Shown one piece after another: positions 34,650 through 43,533 of a DNA stretch of 64,000 nucleotides; within the stretch, counting starts at the first letter, position 1, and each line of letters opens with the position of its first letter. The translations under genes and the position numbers were made by a program. Source of the stretch: Synergistota bacterium. Lineage in GTDB: Bacteria; Synergistota; Synergistia; Synergistales; Synergistaceae. Location: contig JAEXGR010000023.1 in NCBI GenBank assembly GCA_023450745.1, positions 43,515-107,514 on the forward strand. The letters run 5' to 3'. The notes under the pieces are model-generated. The model was not told the origin of the DNA, searched no databases, and was given only the letters and a program-made list of their open reading frames with translations.

Positions 34650-35373
34650 CAAAGTCGATTGTAAATCAGTTCCGCTAGGGAAATAAGGAAAGGCTGAAGG
34701 GAAAACGATCGCCGTCTCGTTGTCTACGTGGTCGTTCGCCGCGACAGCAACGTTGACGACTCCGGCCCTGCCAAGCGCTTCCATATTCCGGCGAGCTTTA
34801 CGAGTATCCGCCTTTCGCCGTATCTCCCGGAGCACACCAGCGCCTGCGGAGAAATCGCAAGGCAGAAGACCGTCCATTCCCGCTTTCCAGAGCAGGCCGG
34901 AGGTTGACTTTAAAGTGTATGATAGGAAAATGTGTATCGGCCATCGTATTTATGACAGTAATATAGAATCGCTTTTCGTGTCTTGTTTTTGTTGGTTGGC
35001 GCAAACCACCTGCCACACCTTGCCTCCTCAAGGTAACGATTCTCATTTCTAGACCCCATGGTCATGATTTATGTGTTGCGTTCTATCTCAACTTTTCTCT
35101 TTTTGGTCTTCTCCATGTTCGGTTCGTTTCCTCCATGTTCAAGATTTTTTGTTCTATCTCGAATATACTTATTCGACATTCCTGAAAACAAGGCAGAAAA
35201 AACAAGAAGCACGGAATTTTGACGGGCTTGAAACCCCATCCGCACCTCGCACGAAGATATTTCTTAATTTCTTTGTCACCCATATGTCACCCACGGCGCA
35301 AATTGAGCAAAAAGGCAAAAAAGAAGGGCTTAGGCGAAATCGCCTAAACCCTGACTATGACTGTCTTATTTAA
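34650..35373. other. Gene-poor stretch between the BREX operon and tRNA-Arg
   Basis: Several overlapping short frames are open around 34640-34910 on both strands, but none has a recognisable domain or a clear start; the GC-rich part may be decayed coding sequence. From 34920 the sequence becomes AT-rich. A repeated GTCACCCATATGTCACCC motif lies near 35274-35292. The only clear signal is the tRNA terminator at 35325-35352. I see no integrase. Confidence 0.4.
35325..35352 (-). terminator. Terminator of the tRNA-Arg gene
   Basis: AGGG-C-TTAGGCG pairs with CGCCTAA-A-CCCT around AAAT, with one mismatch, and an A-run on the plus strand gives the T-run on the minus strand. It lies just after the 3' end of the tRNA. 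Confidence 0.75.
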
Positions 35374-35450
<77 letters not shown>

Positions 35451-35592
35451 GCTTGCACAAATGTTAGTCTATCACGACTCACGCGGTTGGCGCAATACTT
35501 TTTTGCAAAATTTTGCGGTCCGCCGTTCCAGTTCGTCTACACGCGGATATTTCGAATTACCGTCTGGGCGAACCCGTTACTGCGCCTGCCGT

Positions 35593-36543
35593 TTAGAGCT
35601 TGATCTGCGCCGTTTTTTGCTGTCCCCCGTCAGAAAAGGTGACCTCCACCGTCGAATCGGCGGCCGCGCGCCCCTTTATGTAGGCGTTCATCTGCTCGAC
35701 GCTGACTTGCGCGGTGCTGTGTCCGTCCACTTTATAGAGGACGGCGCCGTTTTTAAGTCCCGCGTAGGCCGCCGCCGTCGCCGGCGTCACGTCGCGCACG
35801 AGCAGGAAACCCTCGGGGCTGCGGACGTCGTCCGCCACGGTAAAGCCCATCATCCGGGCGGCGTTCTTCACCGGCGCGGGAGGCGCTGGGGGCGTGTACT
35901 GCGCGGTGCTGCTCTCCGAGATATTGTACTGGGGAGCGTTCACCGTCACGGTGACATTTTGCCGCGTCTGATCCACGGTGTAGAACAGCGTCAGCTCCTG
36001 CTGAAACCCTGCGACTTTAAGCACGCTGACCGGCGCGCGTCCGTCAAGGAAGGTCGCCTGGCCCTGCGCCTGCCAGTAGCCGTTTAGGTCCTGCAGAGCG
36101 TGTCCCGGACCTACCTGCGAGATCATCTGCATCACATGGCCGCTCTGGGTCGCGGCGATGTCGCGCGCGGCGCTCCGAACCTCCGCCACTTTGCGCTCAT
36201 AGGCCTGCTGCTGCGCGATCGCGTTCGCTTCGGCCTGCGCCTGGGCCTGGGCTTGGTTGCTCATCATCGTGCCGAGCAGCACGCCGATTCCCAGCGCGCC
36301 GCCGAACCAGCCCGAATCCCAATGCGAGTCCCAATGGTGGTAGCGCGGCGGGGGAGGCGGCGGGCCCGGCCTCCAGCCGGGATGCGGTCCGGGTCTTGGC
36401 CCCGGCGGCGGGCCGGGGGGTGGGCCCGGTCTCGGTCCAGGGCCTGGTCCTCCGTGATGCTGGGGCGGCGGCCCCGGATGGTACGCGGCGGCCGCGGTAG
36501 CCACGAGAAGCACCATGAGCAGCGCCGATATCAGTCTTTTCAT
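35593..36543 (-). CDS. Exported Pro/Gly/His-rich protein with C-terminal PDZ-like domain
   Basis: This 316-residue protein has a signal peptide (MKRLISALLMVLLVATAAAA), then a low-complexity Pro/Gly/His/Arg-rich stretch (residues about 22-70), a glycine-rich segment that may be membrane-associated (GGALGIGVLLGTMM), an Ala/Gln-rich helix, a middle domain, and a C-terminal PDZ-like domain (residues about 235-316; GFLLVRDVTPATAAAYAGLKNGAVLYKVDG). It should act outside the cytoplasm. No protease motif is visible, so the PDZ part may only bind peptides. Function unknown. Confidence 0.75.
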   Translation of the reverse strand: MKRLISALLMVLLVATAAAAYHPGPPPQHHGGPGPGPRPGPPPGPPPGPRPGPHPGWRPGPPPPPPRYHHWDSHWDSGWFGGALGIGVLLGTMMSNQAQAQAQAEANAIAQQQAYERKVAEVRSAARDIAATQSGHVMQMISQVGPGHALQDLNGYWQAQGQATFLDGRAPVSVLKVAGFQQELTLFYTVDQTRQNVTVTVNAPQYNISESSTAQYTPPAPPAPVKNAARMMGFTVADDVRSPEGFLLVRDVTPATAAAYAGLKNGAVLYKVDGHSTAQVSVEQMNAYIKGRAAADSTVEVTFSDGGQQKTAQIKL

Positions 36544-36590
36544 TTCTAAGATCCTCTCCTTTCTAATTTTTCAACGGTTTGATTTTACCG

Positions 36591-37562
36591 TCAATTTTCG
36601 TTGTAGGAGGCCGTAAGTTTATGGAAGCTTTCAAGGTTTTTCGGGATGTTCCCGCGGGCGATGCCCACGAGCAGCGTCACCTTGGAGGATTTGAATACGG
36701 CCGCCTGATAGATGAGGGCCCGCGGGTCGCTCTCGGTATAGGCGACGGTAACGATTGCGGGAAGTCCGTTTATCGTTTCCTGTGTCTGCGATATTATCTC
36801 AAGCTTCACCCCCCGTTCGACCTCGGCGATGTGCTTTTCCGCAAAAGGCTCGCGTTTTTCCGCGGGGATGTATTCGCCGGAAAAGCGGGAGATCACAAAG
36901 AGGGCTTGATCCCCGTCCTGCGTCGGTATGTGCCCGTCCTTCGTGTATATCAGCGAGTCCTGCCGGAAGCCCGCGATGCGGAAAGGGGTCCCTTTGGTGT
37001 CGACGTTCGCGGGCAGCGTGCCGGCGACAACCGGCGGCGCCGCCGCGTCCACGGGCCACCAGGCGCTCTTTATGGTATCCAGCACCGCCTGCGCGGCCTT
37101 AGCGTCTTTGGCGTTGTAGGCCCCGCTTATCATCCAGCAGGCGTTGGCACCGCGGTCGACGATCAGCACCCATTTGCCGATCACGACTTTGCCGCTGGGC
37201 TGAAATATTTTCAGGAGCTCGGCGGAGCTGCCGTTCCAGATAAAGGAGGAGCGCGATTTGACCTCCATGTTCTCTTTTTTCAGGCAGTCGTTCGTTATCT
37301 CGTCGAGCAGCCGCGTATAAGGCATGTGGAGCAGCACCGCGTCCAGAGAAACTTTTTTGCCGTTGTCGGCGACGCCCGATTCCGTCTTTTTAAAGTTGTA
37401 GCCCGCGCGCGGCACCACCGCGACGGGAATCTCGAAGAGGCTCTTATGAAGAGGGCTCTTCACGACATCTATCACCTTCGGCGCGCCGGCGCTGAAGGCC
37501 GGAAACGCCGTCAGTCCAAGCAGCAGAAACGCCGCCAAGGGCGCTTTATATTCTATCCGCAT
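36591..37562 (-). CDS. Exported protein of unknown function
   Basis: This 323-residue protein starts with a signal peptide (APLAAFLLLGLTAFPAFSAGA). The mature part has alternating strand and helix segments, including WVLIVDRGANACWMISGAYNAKDAKAAQAVLDTIKSAWW, which recalls domains found in exported bacterial proteins that handle or monitor envelope stress, but I cannot name a family. It lies between a PDZ protein and a TPR protein on the same strand, with gaps of about 30-50 bases, so the three may be co-expressed. Confidence 0.65.
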   Translation of the reverse strand: MRIEYKAPLAAFLLLGLTAFPAFSAGAPKVIDVVKSPLHKSLFEIPVAVVPRAGYNFKKTESGVADNGKKVSLDAVLLHMPYTRLLDEITNDCLKKENMEVKSRSSFIWNGSSAELLKIFQPSGKVVIGKWVLIVDRGANACWMISGAYNAKDAKAAQAVLDTIKSAWWPVDAAAPPVVAGTLPANVDTKGTPFRIAGFRQDSLIYTKDGHIPTQDGDQALFVISRFSGEYIPAEKREPFAEKHIAEVERGVKLEIISQTQETINGLPAIVTVAYTESDPRALIYQAAVFKSSKVTLLVGIARGNIPKNLESFHKLTASYNEN

Positions 37563-37592
37563 CGCGTCTTTGGTCCTTTCACCCGCGGGAGG

Positions 37593-38138
37593 TCACTCTT
37601 CGGTCCCGGGGACAATATTTTTCAGGGCGTCGGGGACGCCGCCGGGAATGATCTTTTTCAGGAGCTCGTCAAAGAATCCCTTTACCGCTCCCGTATGAAT
37701 CGACGTTTTGAGCTCGGCGGCATATTCGCGGGCCTCTTCCGTGTCTATTTCTTCAAGCGCCGCGATCTCGGATTTTGCCGCTCCGAAGTTTTTCTCCCCA
37801 ATATATATTTTCCCCAGCTCATATCTCGCGGGGGCGTTCCGGGGCTCTATGGCGATGACCTTTTCAAGGCTGTCTTTCGCCTTCGCAAGGTCGCCGAGCC
37901 GCAGCCTCGCCTCCGCTAAGCGGAAGAGCACCGCGGCGTCGGGGCGCAGGCTGTAGCGCGCCGCCTTTTCCAGACAGACTGCGGCCTGTGTGTAGTCGCC
38001 TCTCTCCAAATAGGCAAGCCCCTGTTCGGCATTGTGTCTTCTCAGCGTGCCCAGCACAAGCCACGCCGTCGCGGCAAGCATCGCCAGAACTACCACCGCC
38101 ACCAGGACCGCCGTCACGCCGCCTCTATTTCTTTTCAT
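37593..38138 (-). CDS. Membrane-anchored TPR-repeat protein
   Basis: This is a 181-residue protein with one N-terminal membrane segment (TAVLVAVVVLAMLAATAWLVLG), then TPR-type helical repeats: GLAYLERGDYTQAAVCLEKAARYSLR, LFRLAEARLRLGDLAKAKDSLEKVIAIEPR, and ARYELGKIYIGEKNFGAAKSEI. It likely sits on the outer face of the inner membrane and binds other proteins. It precedes the exported unknown protein on the same strand with a 30-base gap, suggesting a shared transcript. Confidence 0.75.
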   Translation of the reverse strand: MKRNRGGVTAVLVAVVVLAMLAATAWLVLGTLRRHNAEQGLAYLERGDYTQAAVCLEKAARYSLRPDAAVLFRLAEARLRLGDLAKAKDSLEKVIAIEPRNAPARYELGKIYIGEKNFGAAKSEIAALEEIDTEEAREYAAELKTSIHTGAVKGFFDELLKKIIPGGVPDALKNIVPGTEE

Positions 38139-38178
38139 CTTTACGCCACCTTTTCACGGGCCGCTAGGCCCGGATGTT

Positions 38179-38802
38179 TTACCTTTCCGCTTTAAGCAGC
38201 GGGAGCCAGTTGTACTGACAGAGCCGCAAACGGCCGTTCGCCGGTTCTACGACGTGAATGCCGCAGTAGTCCTGCGAGAAGAAGAACATTTCGTTGAGGT
38301 CGAGGCCGAAGCGGCCCGCCATAACGCTCCAGATCGCGGCTCCGTGCGCCACGATAAGGATGTTGCCGCTTTCGTGAGCGGAAAGTATCTCTTCAAAGGC
38401 CGGCGTCGTGCGCCGCTGGAGCTCACGGAAGGTCTCGCCCCCCGGAGGGGCCACCTCGGCGAATTTCACGCCGCGCGCCTCGTATATCTCGCGAAACTGC
38501 TCGCGAACCTCGTCATAGCCGCGTCCCTCCCATTCGCCTAAGTTGACCTCGCGGAGCGCGGGAACGGTGATGATCGGGAGGTAGGGGACTGCGAGCCTCG
38601 CCGTTTGCTGCGCGCGTATCATATCGCTCGCGTATAGATAATCAAAGGTAATTTTACCCTTTAGATATTCTCCGGTCTCTTCCGCCGCCGCGATTCCCGC
38701 GGCGGAGAGCGGGTAGTCGGTCTGCCCGTAATATATCCGTCCGTTCATCGGCAGTTCGGGCTTCGCGTGCCGCATCAGGTAGAGGCGTTTTTTTTCGGCC
38801 AT
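38179..38802 (-). CDS. Histidine phosphatase family protein
   Basis: This 207-residue protein belongs to the phosphoglycerate-mutase-like histidine phosphatases. The catalytic LYLMRHAKPEL lies at the start, YYGQTDYPLSAAGIAAAEETGEYL follows as in the CobC-like branch, and the second His is in ILIVAHGAAIW. It removes phosphate from a small molecule; a role in cobalamin synthesis (alpha-ribazole phosphatase) is possible but not shown. GGAGGG precedes the ATG. A run of nine Gs lies just before that site on the minus strand. Confidence 0.87.
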   Translation of the reverse strand: MAEKKRLYLMRHAKPELPMNGRIYYGQTDYPLSAAGIAAAEETGEYLKGKITFDYLYASDMIRAQQTARLAVPYLPIITVPALREVNLGEWEGRGYDEVREQFREIYEARGVKFAEVAPPGGETFRELQRRTTPAFEEILSAHESGNILIVAHGAAIWSVMAGRFGLDLNEMFFFSQDYCGIHVVEPANGRLRLCQYNWLPLLKAER

Positions 38803-38917
38803 TGCTTTTATCCCTCCGGGGCCCCCCCCCGTTTTTTATTTGTACCGTTCCATTTTATCATTACGTTGTGTATTTTTTATGATTGCCGCGCAAATCGCCG
38901 CCGGAAAAAACAAAAAC

Positions 38918-38944
38918 GGCCCTCCGGCGGCGTGCCGAAGGGCC
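38918..38944 (-). terminator. Terminator of the glycerol dehydrogenase gene
   Basis: GGCCCT-C-CGG pairs with CCG-A-AGGGCC around GCGGCGTG-type loop sequence, and an A-run at 38912-38916 gives Ts on the minus strand. It follows the stop codon of the dehydrogenase gene by about 20 bases. Confidence 0.8.
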
Positions 38945-38966
38945 TGGGTGCTGACGGTGAATTTAT

Positions 38967-40052
38967 TTATTTTCCCTTGTAGAAGCGGCCGAGCGCGTCG
39001 GCGCCCATGATCGCGGCGTAGACCTTGTCCGGCGTGACCTCGAAGGGCATGGCGTGAATAGTCTCGGCGGGCGCGCAGGTCGCCTCCGCCACCGCCATGA
39101 TCTCTTCGGGCTTCGGATCGGCGACGCCGATATCTTCAAGGCAGACGGGAAGGTTGACGTCGAGACAGAAGTCGAGCACTTCTTCTATCTCTTCGGTGGG
39201 GGCGTCTTCGAGCACCAGCTGTACGAGCGTCCCGAAGGCGACCTTCTCGCCGTGGTAGAACTGATGGCTCGCCTCAAGGACGGTGAGCCCGTTATGCACG
39301 GCGTGCGCCGCCGCGAGCCCGCCGCTTTCAAAACCGATGCCGCTGAGAAAGGTGTTGGCTTCGATGACGTTTTCGACGGCTTTGGTGCAAACGCGGCGCT
39401 CGGCGGCGAGCTTCGCGCGGAGGCCGTTTTCGATCAGCGTGTCGTAGCAGAGCTTCGCAAGCGTGATCGCGGCGTTTGTCGCCTTGCCGCCGGCGCAGGT
39501 ACCGGCGTCTGAGGCCTTTACCGCGCGGGCCTCGAAGTATGTCGCGAGCGCGTCGCCCATGCCGCTGACGAGCAGGCGCGCGGGCGCCGCCGAAACGACG
39601 TCGGTATCGACGAGCACCAGGTTAGGGTTCGCGGGCAGGAAGAGGTATTCTTCAAAGACACCCTCGTCGGAATAGATGACGGAGAGGGCGCTGCAGGGAG
39701 CGTCGGTCGAGGCGATCGTCGGCACGATGACGACGGGTTTCTTCGCGTAGTGGGCGACGGCCTTCACGGTGTCGAGGATCTTGCCGCCGCCGACGCCGAT
39801 GACGACGTCGCAGTCGCCCAGCTTTGCGAGAAGGCGATTTATCTCTTTCTTGCTGCATTCGCCGCAGAATTCTTCAAAGACGAGCGGCGTCGCGCCGAAG
39901 CTCTTCGCGATGGGCTCCTTCACGCGCTTCAAACCAGAGGGACTGACGAGGATAAAGGGCTTGGAGCCTAGTTTTTCCACATAGCCGCCGAGCTTTGAGA
40001 GCTCGCCTTTACCCTGCACGTATTTGCCGGGGGCGATAATGATGTTTGACAT
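38967..40052 (-). CDS. gldA: Glycerol dehydrogenase (iron-containing alcohol dehydrogenase family)
   Basis: This 361-residue NAD-dependent dehydrogenase is of GldA type. Motifs include VIGVGGGKILDTVKAVAHY (NAD binding) near residue 93, PTIASTDAPCSALSVIYSDEG, and metal ligands in GMGDALATYFEAR, AAAHAVHNGL and FYHGEKVAFG. It should oxidise glycerol to dihydroxyacetone or act in reverse on related hydroxy-ketones. I choose the second Met (40052), as the AAAGGA site is too close to the first. It stands alone between terminators or spacers. Confidence 0.9.
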   Translation of the reverse strand: MSNIIIAPGKYVQGKGELSKLGGYVEKLGSKPFILVSPSGLKRVKEPIAKSFGATPLVFEEFCGECSKKEINRLLAKLGDCDVVIGVGGGKILDTVKAVAHYAKKPVVIVPTIASTDAPCSALSVIYSDEGVFEEYLFLPANPNLVLVDTDVVSAAPARLLVSGMGDALATYFEARAVKASDAGTCAGGKATNAAITLAKLCYDTLIENGLRAKLAAERRVCTKAVENVIEANTFLSGIGFESGGLAAAHAVHNGLTVLEASHQFYHGEKVAFGTLVQLVLEDAPTEEIEEVLDFCLDVNLPVCLEDIGVADPKPEEIMAVAEATCAPAETIHAMPFEVTPDKVYAAIMGADALGRFYKGK

Positions 40053-40325
40053 GGGGATCATCCTTTCTCTTGAGATCTTTTCTATTTTTATATTTTATGG
40101 AGGCACGGCCGCCGCCGTTATTCCTCCCTCTAATATCGATTATTTTTTATCGATATCAACGCAATATATTTAACCCTTTCGCACCGTTTGTGTCAATATT
40201 CACTTTTATATGGCGCTATGCCATTATCGCGATAGCGGTTATCTGTTTGGGGGATGGAAGAAAAGAAGGCGGGGCTTTTTTCCGGAAAAAGCGGCGCGCC
40301 GTCCGAAAAGAGGCCCCGCGTTGGT

Positions 40326-41219
40326 TTATGCGGATAGTTTTGCGTGCAGCATCGCGACGATCCCGTCCACCAGCCCCACCTGCGGCACGATGATCTCGGG
40401 CGCGCGGCAGAGTTTGCTGACGGTGAGGAATATCTTCAGCGCGGGAATGATGACGTCGGCGCGATAGGGGTTGAGCTTGAAGTTTTTTATCCTCTCTTCA
40501 AAGGTCATCTTTTTCAGCGTGTCGTAGAGCATTTTCAGTTCGACGCTGTTCAGCGGCTCGCCCTCGCGCCGGTTGAGCAGCTTTTGCGCTTTGTTGATGT
40601 TGCCGCCCGAGCCGATGATGCGCAGGCCAGGGTATTTTTCACCGATCTTTTTCAGCTCGCTCTTAAAGAGTTCTTCGTCCTTTACTTTGACGGCCTCCTT
40701 CAGGATGCGCACCGTACCGAGCCGGAAGGAGCGCGATTCCGCGACGCGGCCGCCGGCGTAGATGACGACCTCCGTGCTGCCGCCGCCGACGTCGACGTGG
40801 AGGGAGTTTTTCCAGTTTTCACCGCCGGTGGAGGAGGCGCCCGCCGCATAGATTATTTCCGCCTCTTCGGGCCCCGATATTATCTCAACGGAGATGCCGC
40901 TCTTTTCCCGAATTTCGTCGATGACCCCGCCGCCGTTTTCCGCCTCGCGCATCGCGCTGGTGGCGCAGGCGCGGTATTCTCTGACCTCAAAGGTCTTCAT
41001 CAGATGGGAGAAGCCCTGCATCGCCTCGCAGAGCAGCCCGCGCCGGCGGGCGCTGATCCGGCCTTCGGTGAAGACGTCCTCGCCGAGACGCACCGGTACG
41101 CGCAGGAAGGCGACTTTACGGCATTTTTTCGCGTCGCAGGATTCTTCGATATTGCAGATCAGAAAGCGGACGGCGTTGCTGCCGATGTCGAGCGCCGCAA
41201 TCGTGTTCATATCTCTCAT
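40326..41219 (-). CDS. ppx: Exopolyphosphatase / GppA family phosphatase
   Basis: This 297-residue protein of the ASKHA fold has IAALDIGSNAVRFLICNI at its N-terminus and LHVDVGGGSTEVVIYAGG near residue 135, the two phosphate-binding segments of Ppx/GppA proteins. It is of the short form, lacking the C-terminal HD-type extension. It should release phosphate from polyphosphate or hydrolyse pppGpp. Its ATG overlaps the ppk stop (ATGA), so synthesis and breakdown of polyphosphate are translationally coupled. Confidence 0.9.
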   Translation of the reverse strand: MRDMNTIAALDIGSNAVRFLICNIEESCDAKKCRKVAFLRVPVRLGEDVFTEGRISARRRGLLCEAMQGFSHLMKTFEVREYRACATSAMREAENGGGVIDEIREKSGISVEIISGPEEAEIIYAAGASSTGGENWKNSLHVDVGGGSTEVVIYAGGRVAESRSFRLGTVRILKEAVKVKDEELFKSELKKIGEKYPGLRIIGSGGNINKAQKLLNRREGEPLNSVELKMLYDTLKKMTFEERIKNFKLNPYRADVIIPALKIFLTVSKLCRAPEIIVPQVGLVDGIVAMLHAKLSA

Positions 41220-43324
41220 TCTTCATTCCTCTTTTCGGCGGCCTGCTTGTAGAACTCATGCAGGGCCAGCTGCGAACGGCACCGCCGGCCCTTTTCGCCC
41301 GCCGCGTATTCGTTGGCCCCAAATATTTCCATGTCCCTCGCCTTGACGTTGTCGCGCCACTGCATCTCGAAGACCTCTTTCAGCTGCCTGCGGATGGCGG
41401 GGTCGTAGACCGGCGTGCCCACTTCGATGCGGCGGTTGAGGTTGCGCGTCATCCAGTCGGCGCTGAGAATGAAGATCTTCTCCTCGCCGCCGCCGCAGAA
41501 GATGGCCATCCGCGCGTGTTCGAGGTAGATGTCGATGATGCTTATCACCCTGATATTCTCGCTGACGCCCGCGATTCCGGGCTGGAGGCAGCAGGCCCCC
41601 CTAACGATGAGGCTTATCTTCACCCCGGCGCGGCTCGCCCGGTAGAGCAAATTTATCATCTCCGGGTCGGTAAGGCTGTTGAACTTCGCCCTGATATAGG
41701 CCTTTTTGCCCTTCTGGGCGTTTTTTATCTCCTCTTCCGCCAGCGCCTCAAAGCGGGAGCGCATGTTGTACGGCGCGACAAGCAGTTCGCGGCAGACAAG
41801 CGGTTTGTGCGAGACGATGGCGTCGAAGACGGCGCGCGTCTCGCAGACGATCTCGCGGCGGCAGGTGAAGAGGCCGAAGTCGGAATAGATCTTCGCCGTC
41901 GACTCGTTGAAGTTGCCGGTGCCGATGTAGGCGTAACCCTTGACGCCGCCGCGCTCCCGGCGTTCGACAAGGATCAGCTTGCAGTGCACCTTGAGCCCCG
42001 CGACGCCGTCGATGACGCGCACCCCCGCGCGCTGGAGGATATCGGCGTATTCGATGTTCCGCCCCTCGTCAAAGCGCGCGAGCAGCTCGAGGATGACGGT
42101 GACGCGCTTGCCGTTCTTGGCGGCGCCGATGAGGGCGTTGATCACTTTGGAATGTTCCGCCGTCCGGTAGAGGGTGATGGAGATGTTTTCCACCTTCGGG
42201 TCGATCGCGGCCTCGCGCAGGAAATCGATCACGTGGTTGAATGTGTGATAGGGGAAGTGCAGCATCACGTCGCGCTTCGCCACAACCTTGAGGATGCTGG
42301 AGAAGGGGGCGACCGCGGGGTGGCGCAGCGGCGCGGGCAGCTTTTCCTCAAGCCGCGGGCAGACGCGCGGGAACTTCATCAGGTCGCGTTTCAGATGATA
42401 GCGCCCGCCCGGGTCGAGCGAGGGACCGCCCTTCAGGCAGAGCTTGGAGACGAGCAGCGAGAGCAGGTCCTCCGGCATTTCCCGATCGTAGATAAGCCGG
42501 ACCGGGTTGCCGCGATACCGGTTTTCGATGCCCTCCTCCATCTTCTCCATGAGGCTTTTGGAGATATCGCCGTCCATCTCGATCTGCGCGTCGCGCACGA
42601 CGCGAAAGGTGTGGGCGCTGATCGTTTCACAGCTGAACATAAAGAATATTTCCCGCAGGCAGAGGCGGATGACGTCGTCCAGATAGATGATGTCCCGGCG
42701 TCCCTCCGCCGAGGGCAGCTCGACGAAGCGCGGGCAGGCGCTGCTGACGGGAATCTGGATCAGGGCGTAGCGTACATTTTTCGCTTTGGCGCCGGTCATC
42801 CTGACGCCCAGGTATATCTCGCCGTCGCTGATAAAGGGCATCTTCGTCGTCTTGCGGATCAATAGCGGCACGATGCGCTCGCTGACGACGGAGGCGTAGT
42901 AGTCGAGGCAGAATTTTTCCTGCTCCTCCGTGAGCTGCCGCTCGTTCACCACGTTGATCCCGATCTCCGCCATCTCGGCAAGGATGCCGTGATAGACGGC
43001 GTCAAAGCGCTCCTGCGATGCGGACATCCGCGCGTAGAGCTGCGGCAGCACCTCGGCCGCGGCGCGCGCCTTCGCCGCCTGCCCTCCCTTGAGCCCCTTC
43101 AGGCGGCTTAAGCGGATCAGCTTCGCCACCCGCACCTTGACAAACTCGTCCTGGTTATTTGAAAAAATCCCGAGGAATTTAAGCCGCTGCATCAGCGGCA
43201 CGCTTTTGTCCCGCGCCTCCTGAAGCACGCGGTCGTTGAAGACCAGCCAGCTCAGCTCCCGGTCGTTTATTATCATCGTCGGACCCTCTCCTGCCTGAGG
43301 CTTTTTATTTAACATAGTCATCAC
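41216..43324 (-). CDS. ppk: Polyphosphate kinase 1
   Basis: This 702-residue protein has full Ppk1 length. The N-terminal part reads RELSWLVFNDRVLQEARDKSVPLMQRLKFLGIFSNNQDEF. The phospho-His region GLKVHCKLILVERR lies near residue 440, followed by AYIGTGNFNESTAKIYSDFGLF. It makes long-chain polyphosphate from ATP. The start is one of GTG 43324, ATG 43321 or ATG 43315; GGTGA lies just before, favouring a later start. It forms an operon with ppx and is divergent from two PPDK-N-like genes. Confidence 0.95.
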   Translation of the reverse strand: MMTMLNKKPQAGEGPTMIINDRELSWLVFNDRVLQEARDKSVPLMQRLKFLGIFSNNQDEFVKVRVAKLIRLSRLKGLKGGQAAKARAAAEVLPQLYARMSASQERFDAVYHGILAEMAEIGINVVNERQLTEEQEKFCLDYYASVVSERIVPLLIRKTTKMPFISDGEIYLGVRMTGAKAKNVRYALIQIPVSSACPRFVELPSAEGRRDIIYLDDVIRLCLREIFFMFSCETISAHTFRVVRDAQIEMDGDISKSLMEKMEEGIENRYRGNPVRLIYDREMPEDLLSLLVSKLCLKGGPSLDPGGRYHLKRDLMKFPRVCPRLEEKLPAPLRHPAVAPFSSILKVVAKRDVMLHFPYHTFNHVIDFLREAAIDPKVENISITLYRTAEHSKVINALIGAAKNGKRVTVILELLARFDEGRNIEYADILQRAGVRVIDGVAGLKVHCKLILVERRERGGVKGYAYIGTGNFNESTAKIYSDFGLFTCRREIVCETRAVFDAIVSHKPLVCRELLVAPYNMRSRFEALAEEEIKNAQKGKKAYIRAKFNSLTDPEMINLLYRASRAGVKISLIVRGACCLQPGIAGVSENIRVISIIDIYLEHARMAIFCGGGEEKIFILSADWMTRNLNRRIEVGTPVYDPAIRRQLKEVFEMQWRDNVKARDMEIFGANEYAAGEKGRRCRSQLALHEFYKQAAEKRNEE

Positions 43325-43381
43325 CGTTATTATCTTAAACCACGACGGAAACTGTATAGTAAAAAAGACGTTAAAATTTTG

Positions 43382-43471
43382 TTACATCTATGTAATTTAC
43401 GTAGTCTCGCCGGGAAGCGTTTCAATTATCTCAGACTGCCACTTTTAAGAAACGAAAGTATAGTATATAAT
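43382..43471 (+). promoter_or_regulatory. Promoter region between ppk and the PPDK-N-like genes
   Basis: TTACAT (43382-43387) and ATGTAA (43390-43395) make a compact palindrome, and TATAAT lies at 43466-43471 without a strong -35. The palindrome could be an operator shared by both divergent operons. No known regulator can be named from the sequence. Confidence 0.35.
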
Positions 43472-43533
43472 AATAAATTACTATGATGGTTTTTTAGTCA
43501 TGAGATAAGATGGAAACTGGTAGGAGGGACGCT

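Noticed and set aside
34644..35052. Short frames on both strands after pglZ
   Set aside because: None has a supported start or a recognisable domain; I could not show that any is a fragment of brxL.
21069..35373. A tRNA-integrated mobile island with direct-repeat ends
   Set aside because: I looked for a copy of the tRNA 3' end near 21070-21276 and for an integrase and saw neither, so integration at the tRNA is not supported.
41258..42865. A 535-codon open frame on the plus strand opposite ppk
   Set aside because: ppk is unmistakable on the other strand; the antisense product is rich in Ala, Asp, Val and Arg and matches no family.
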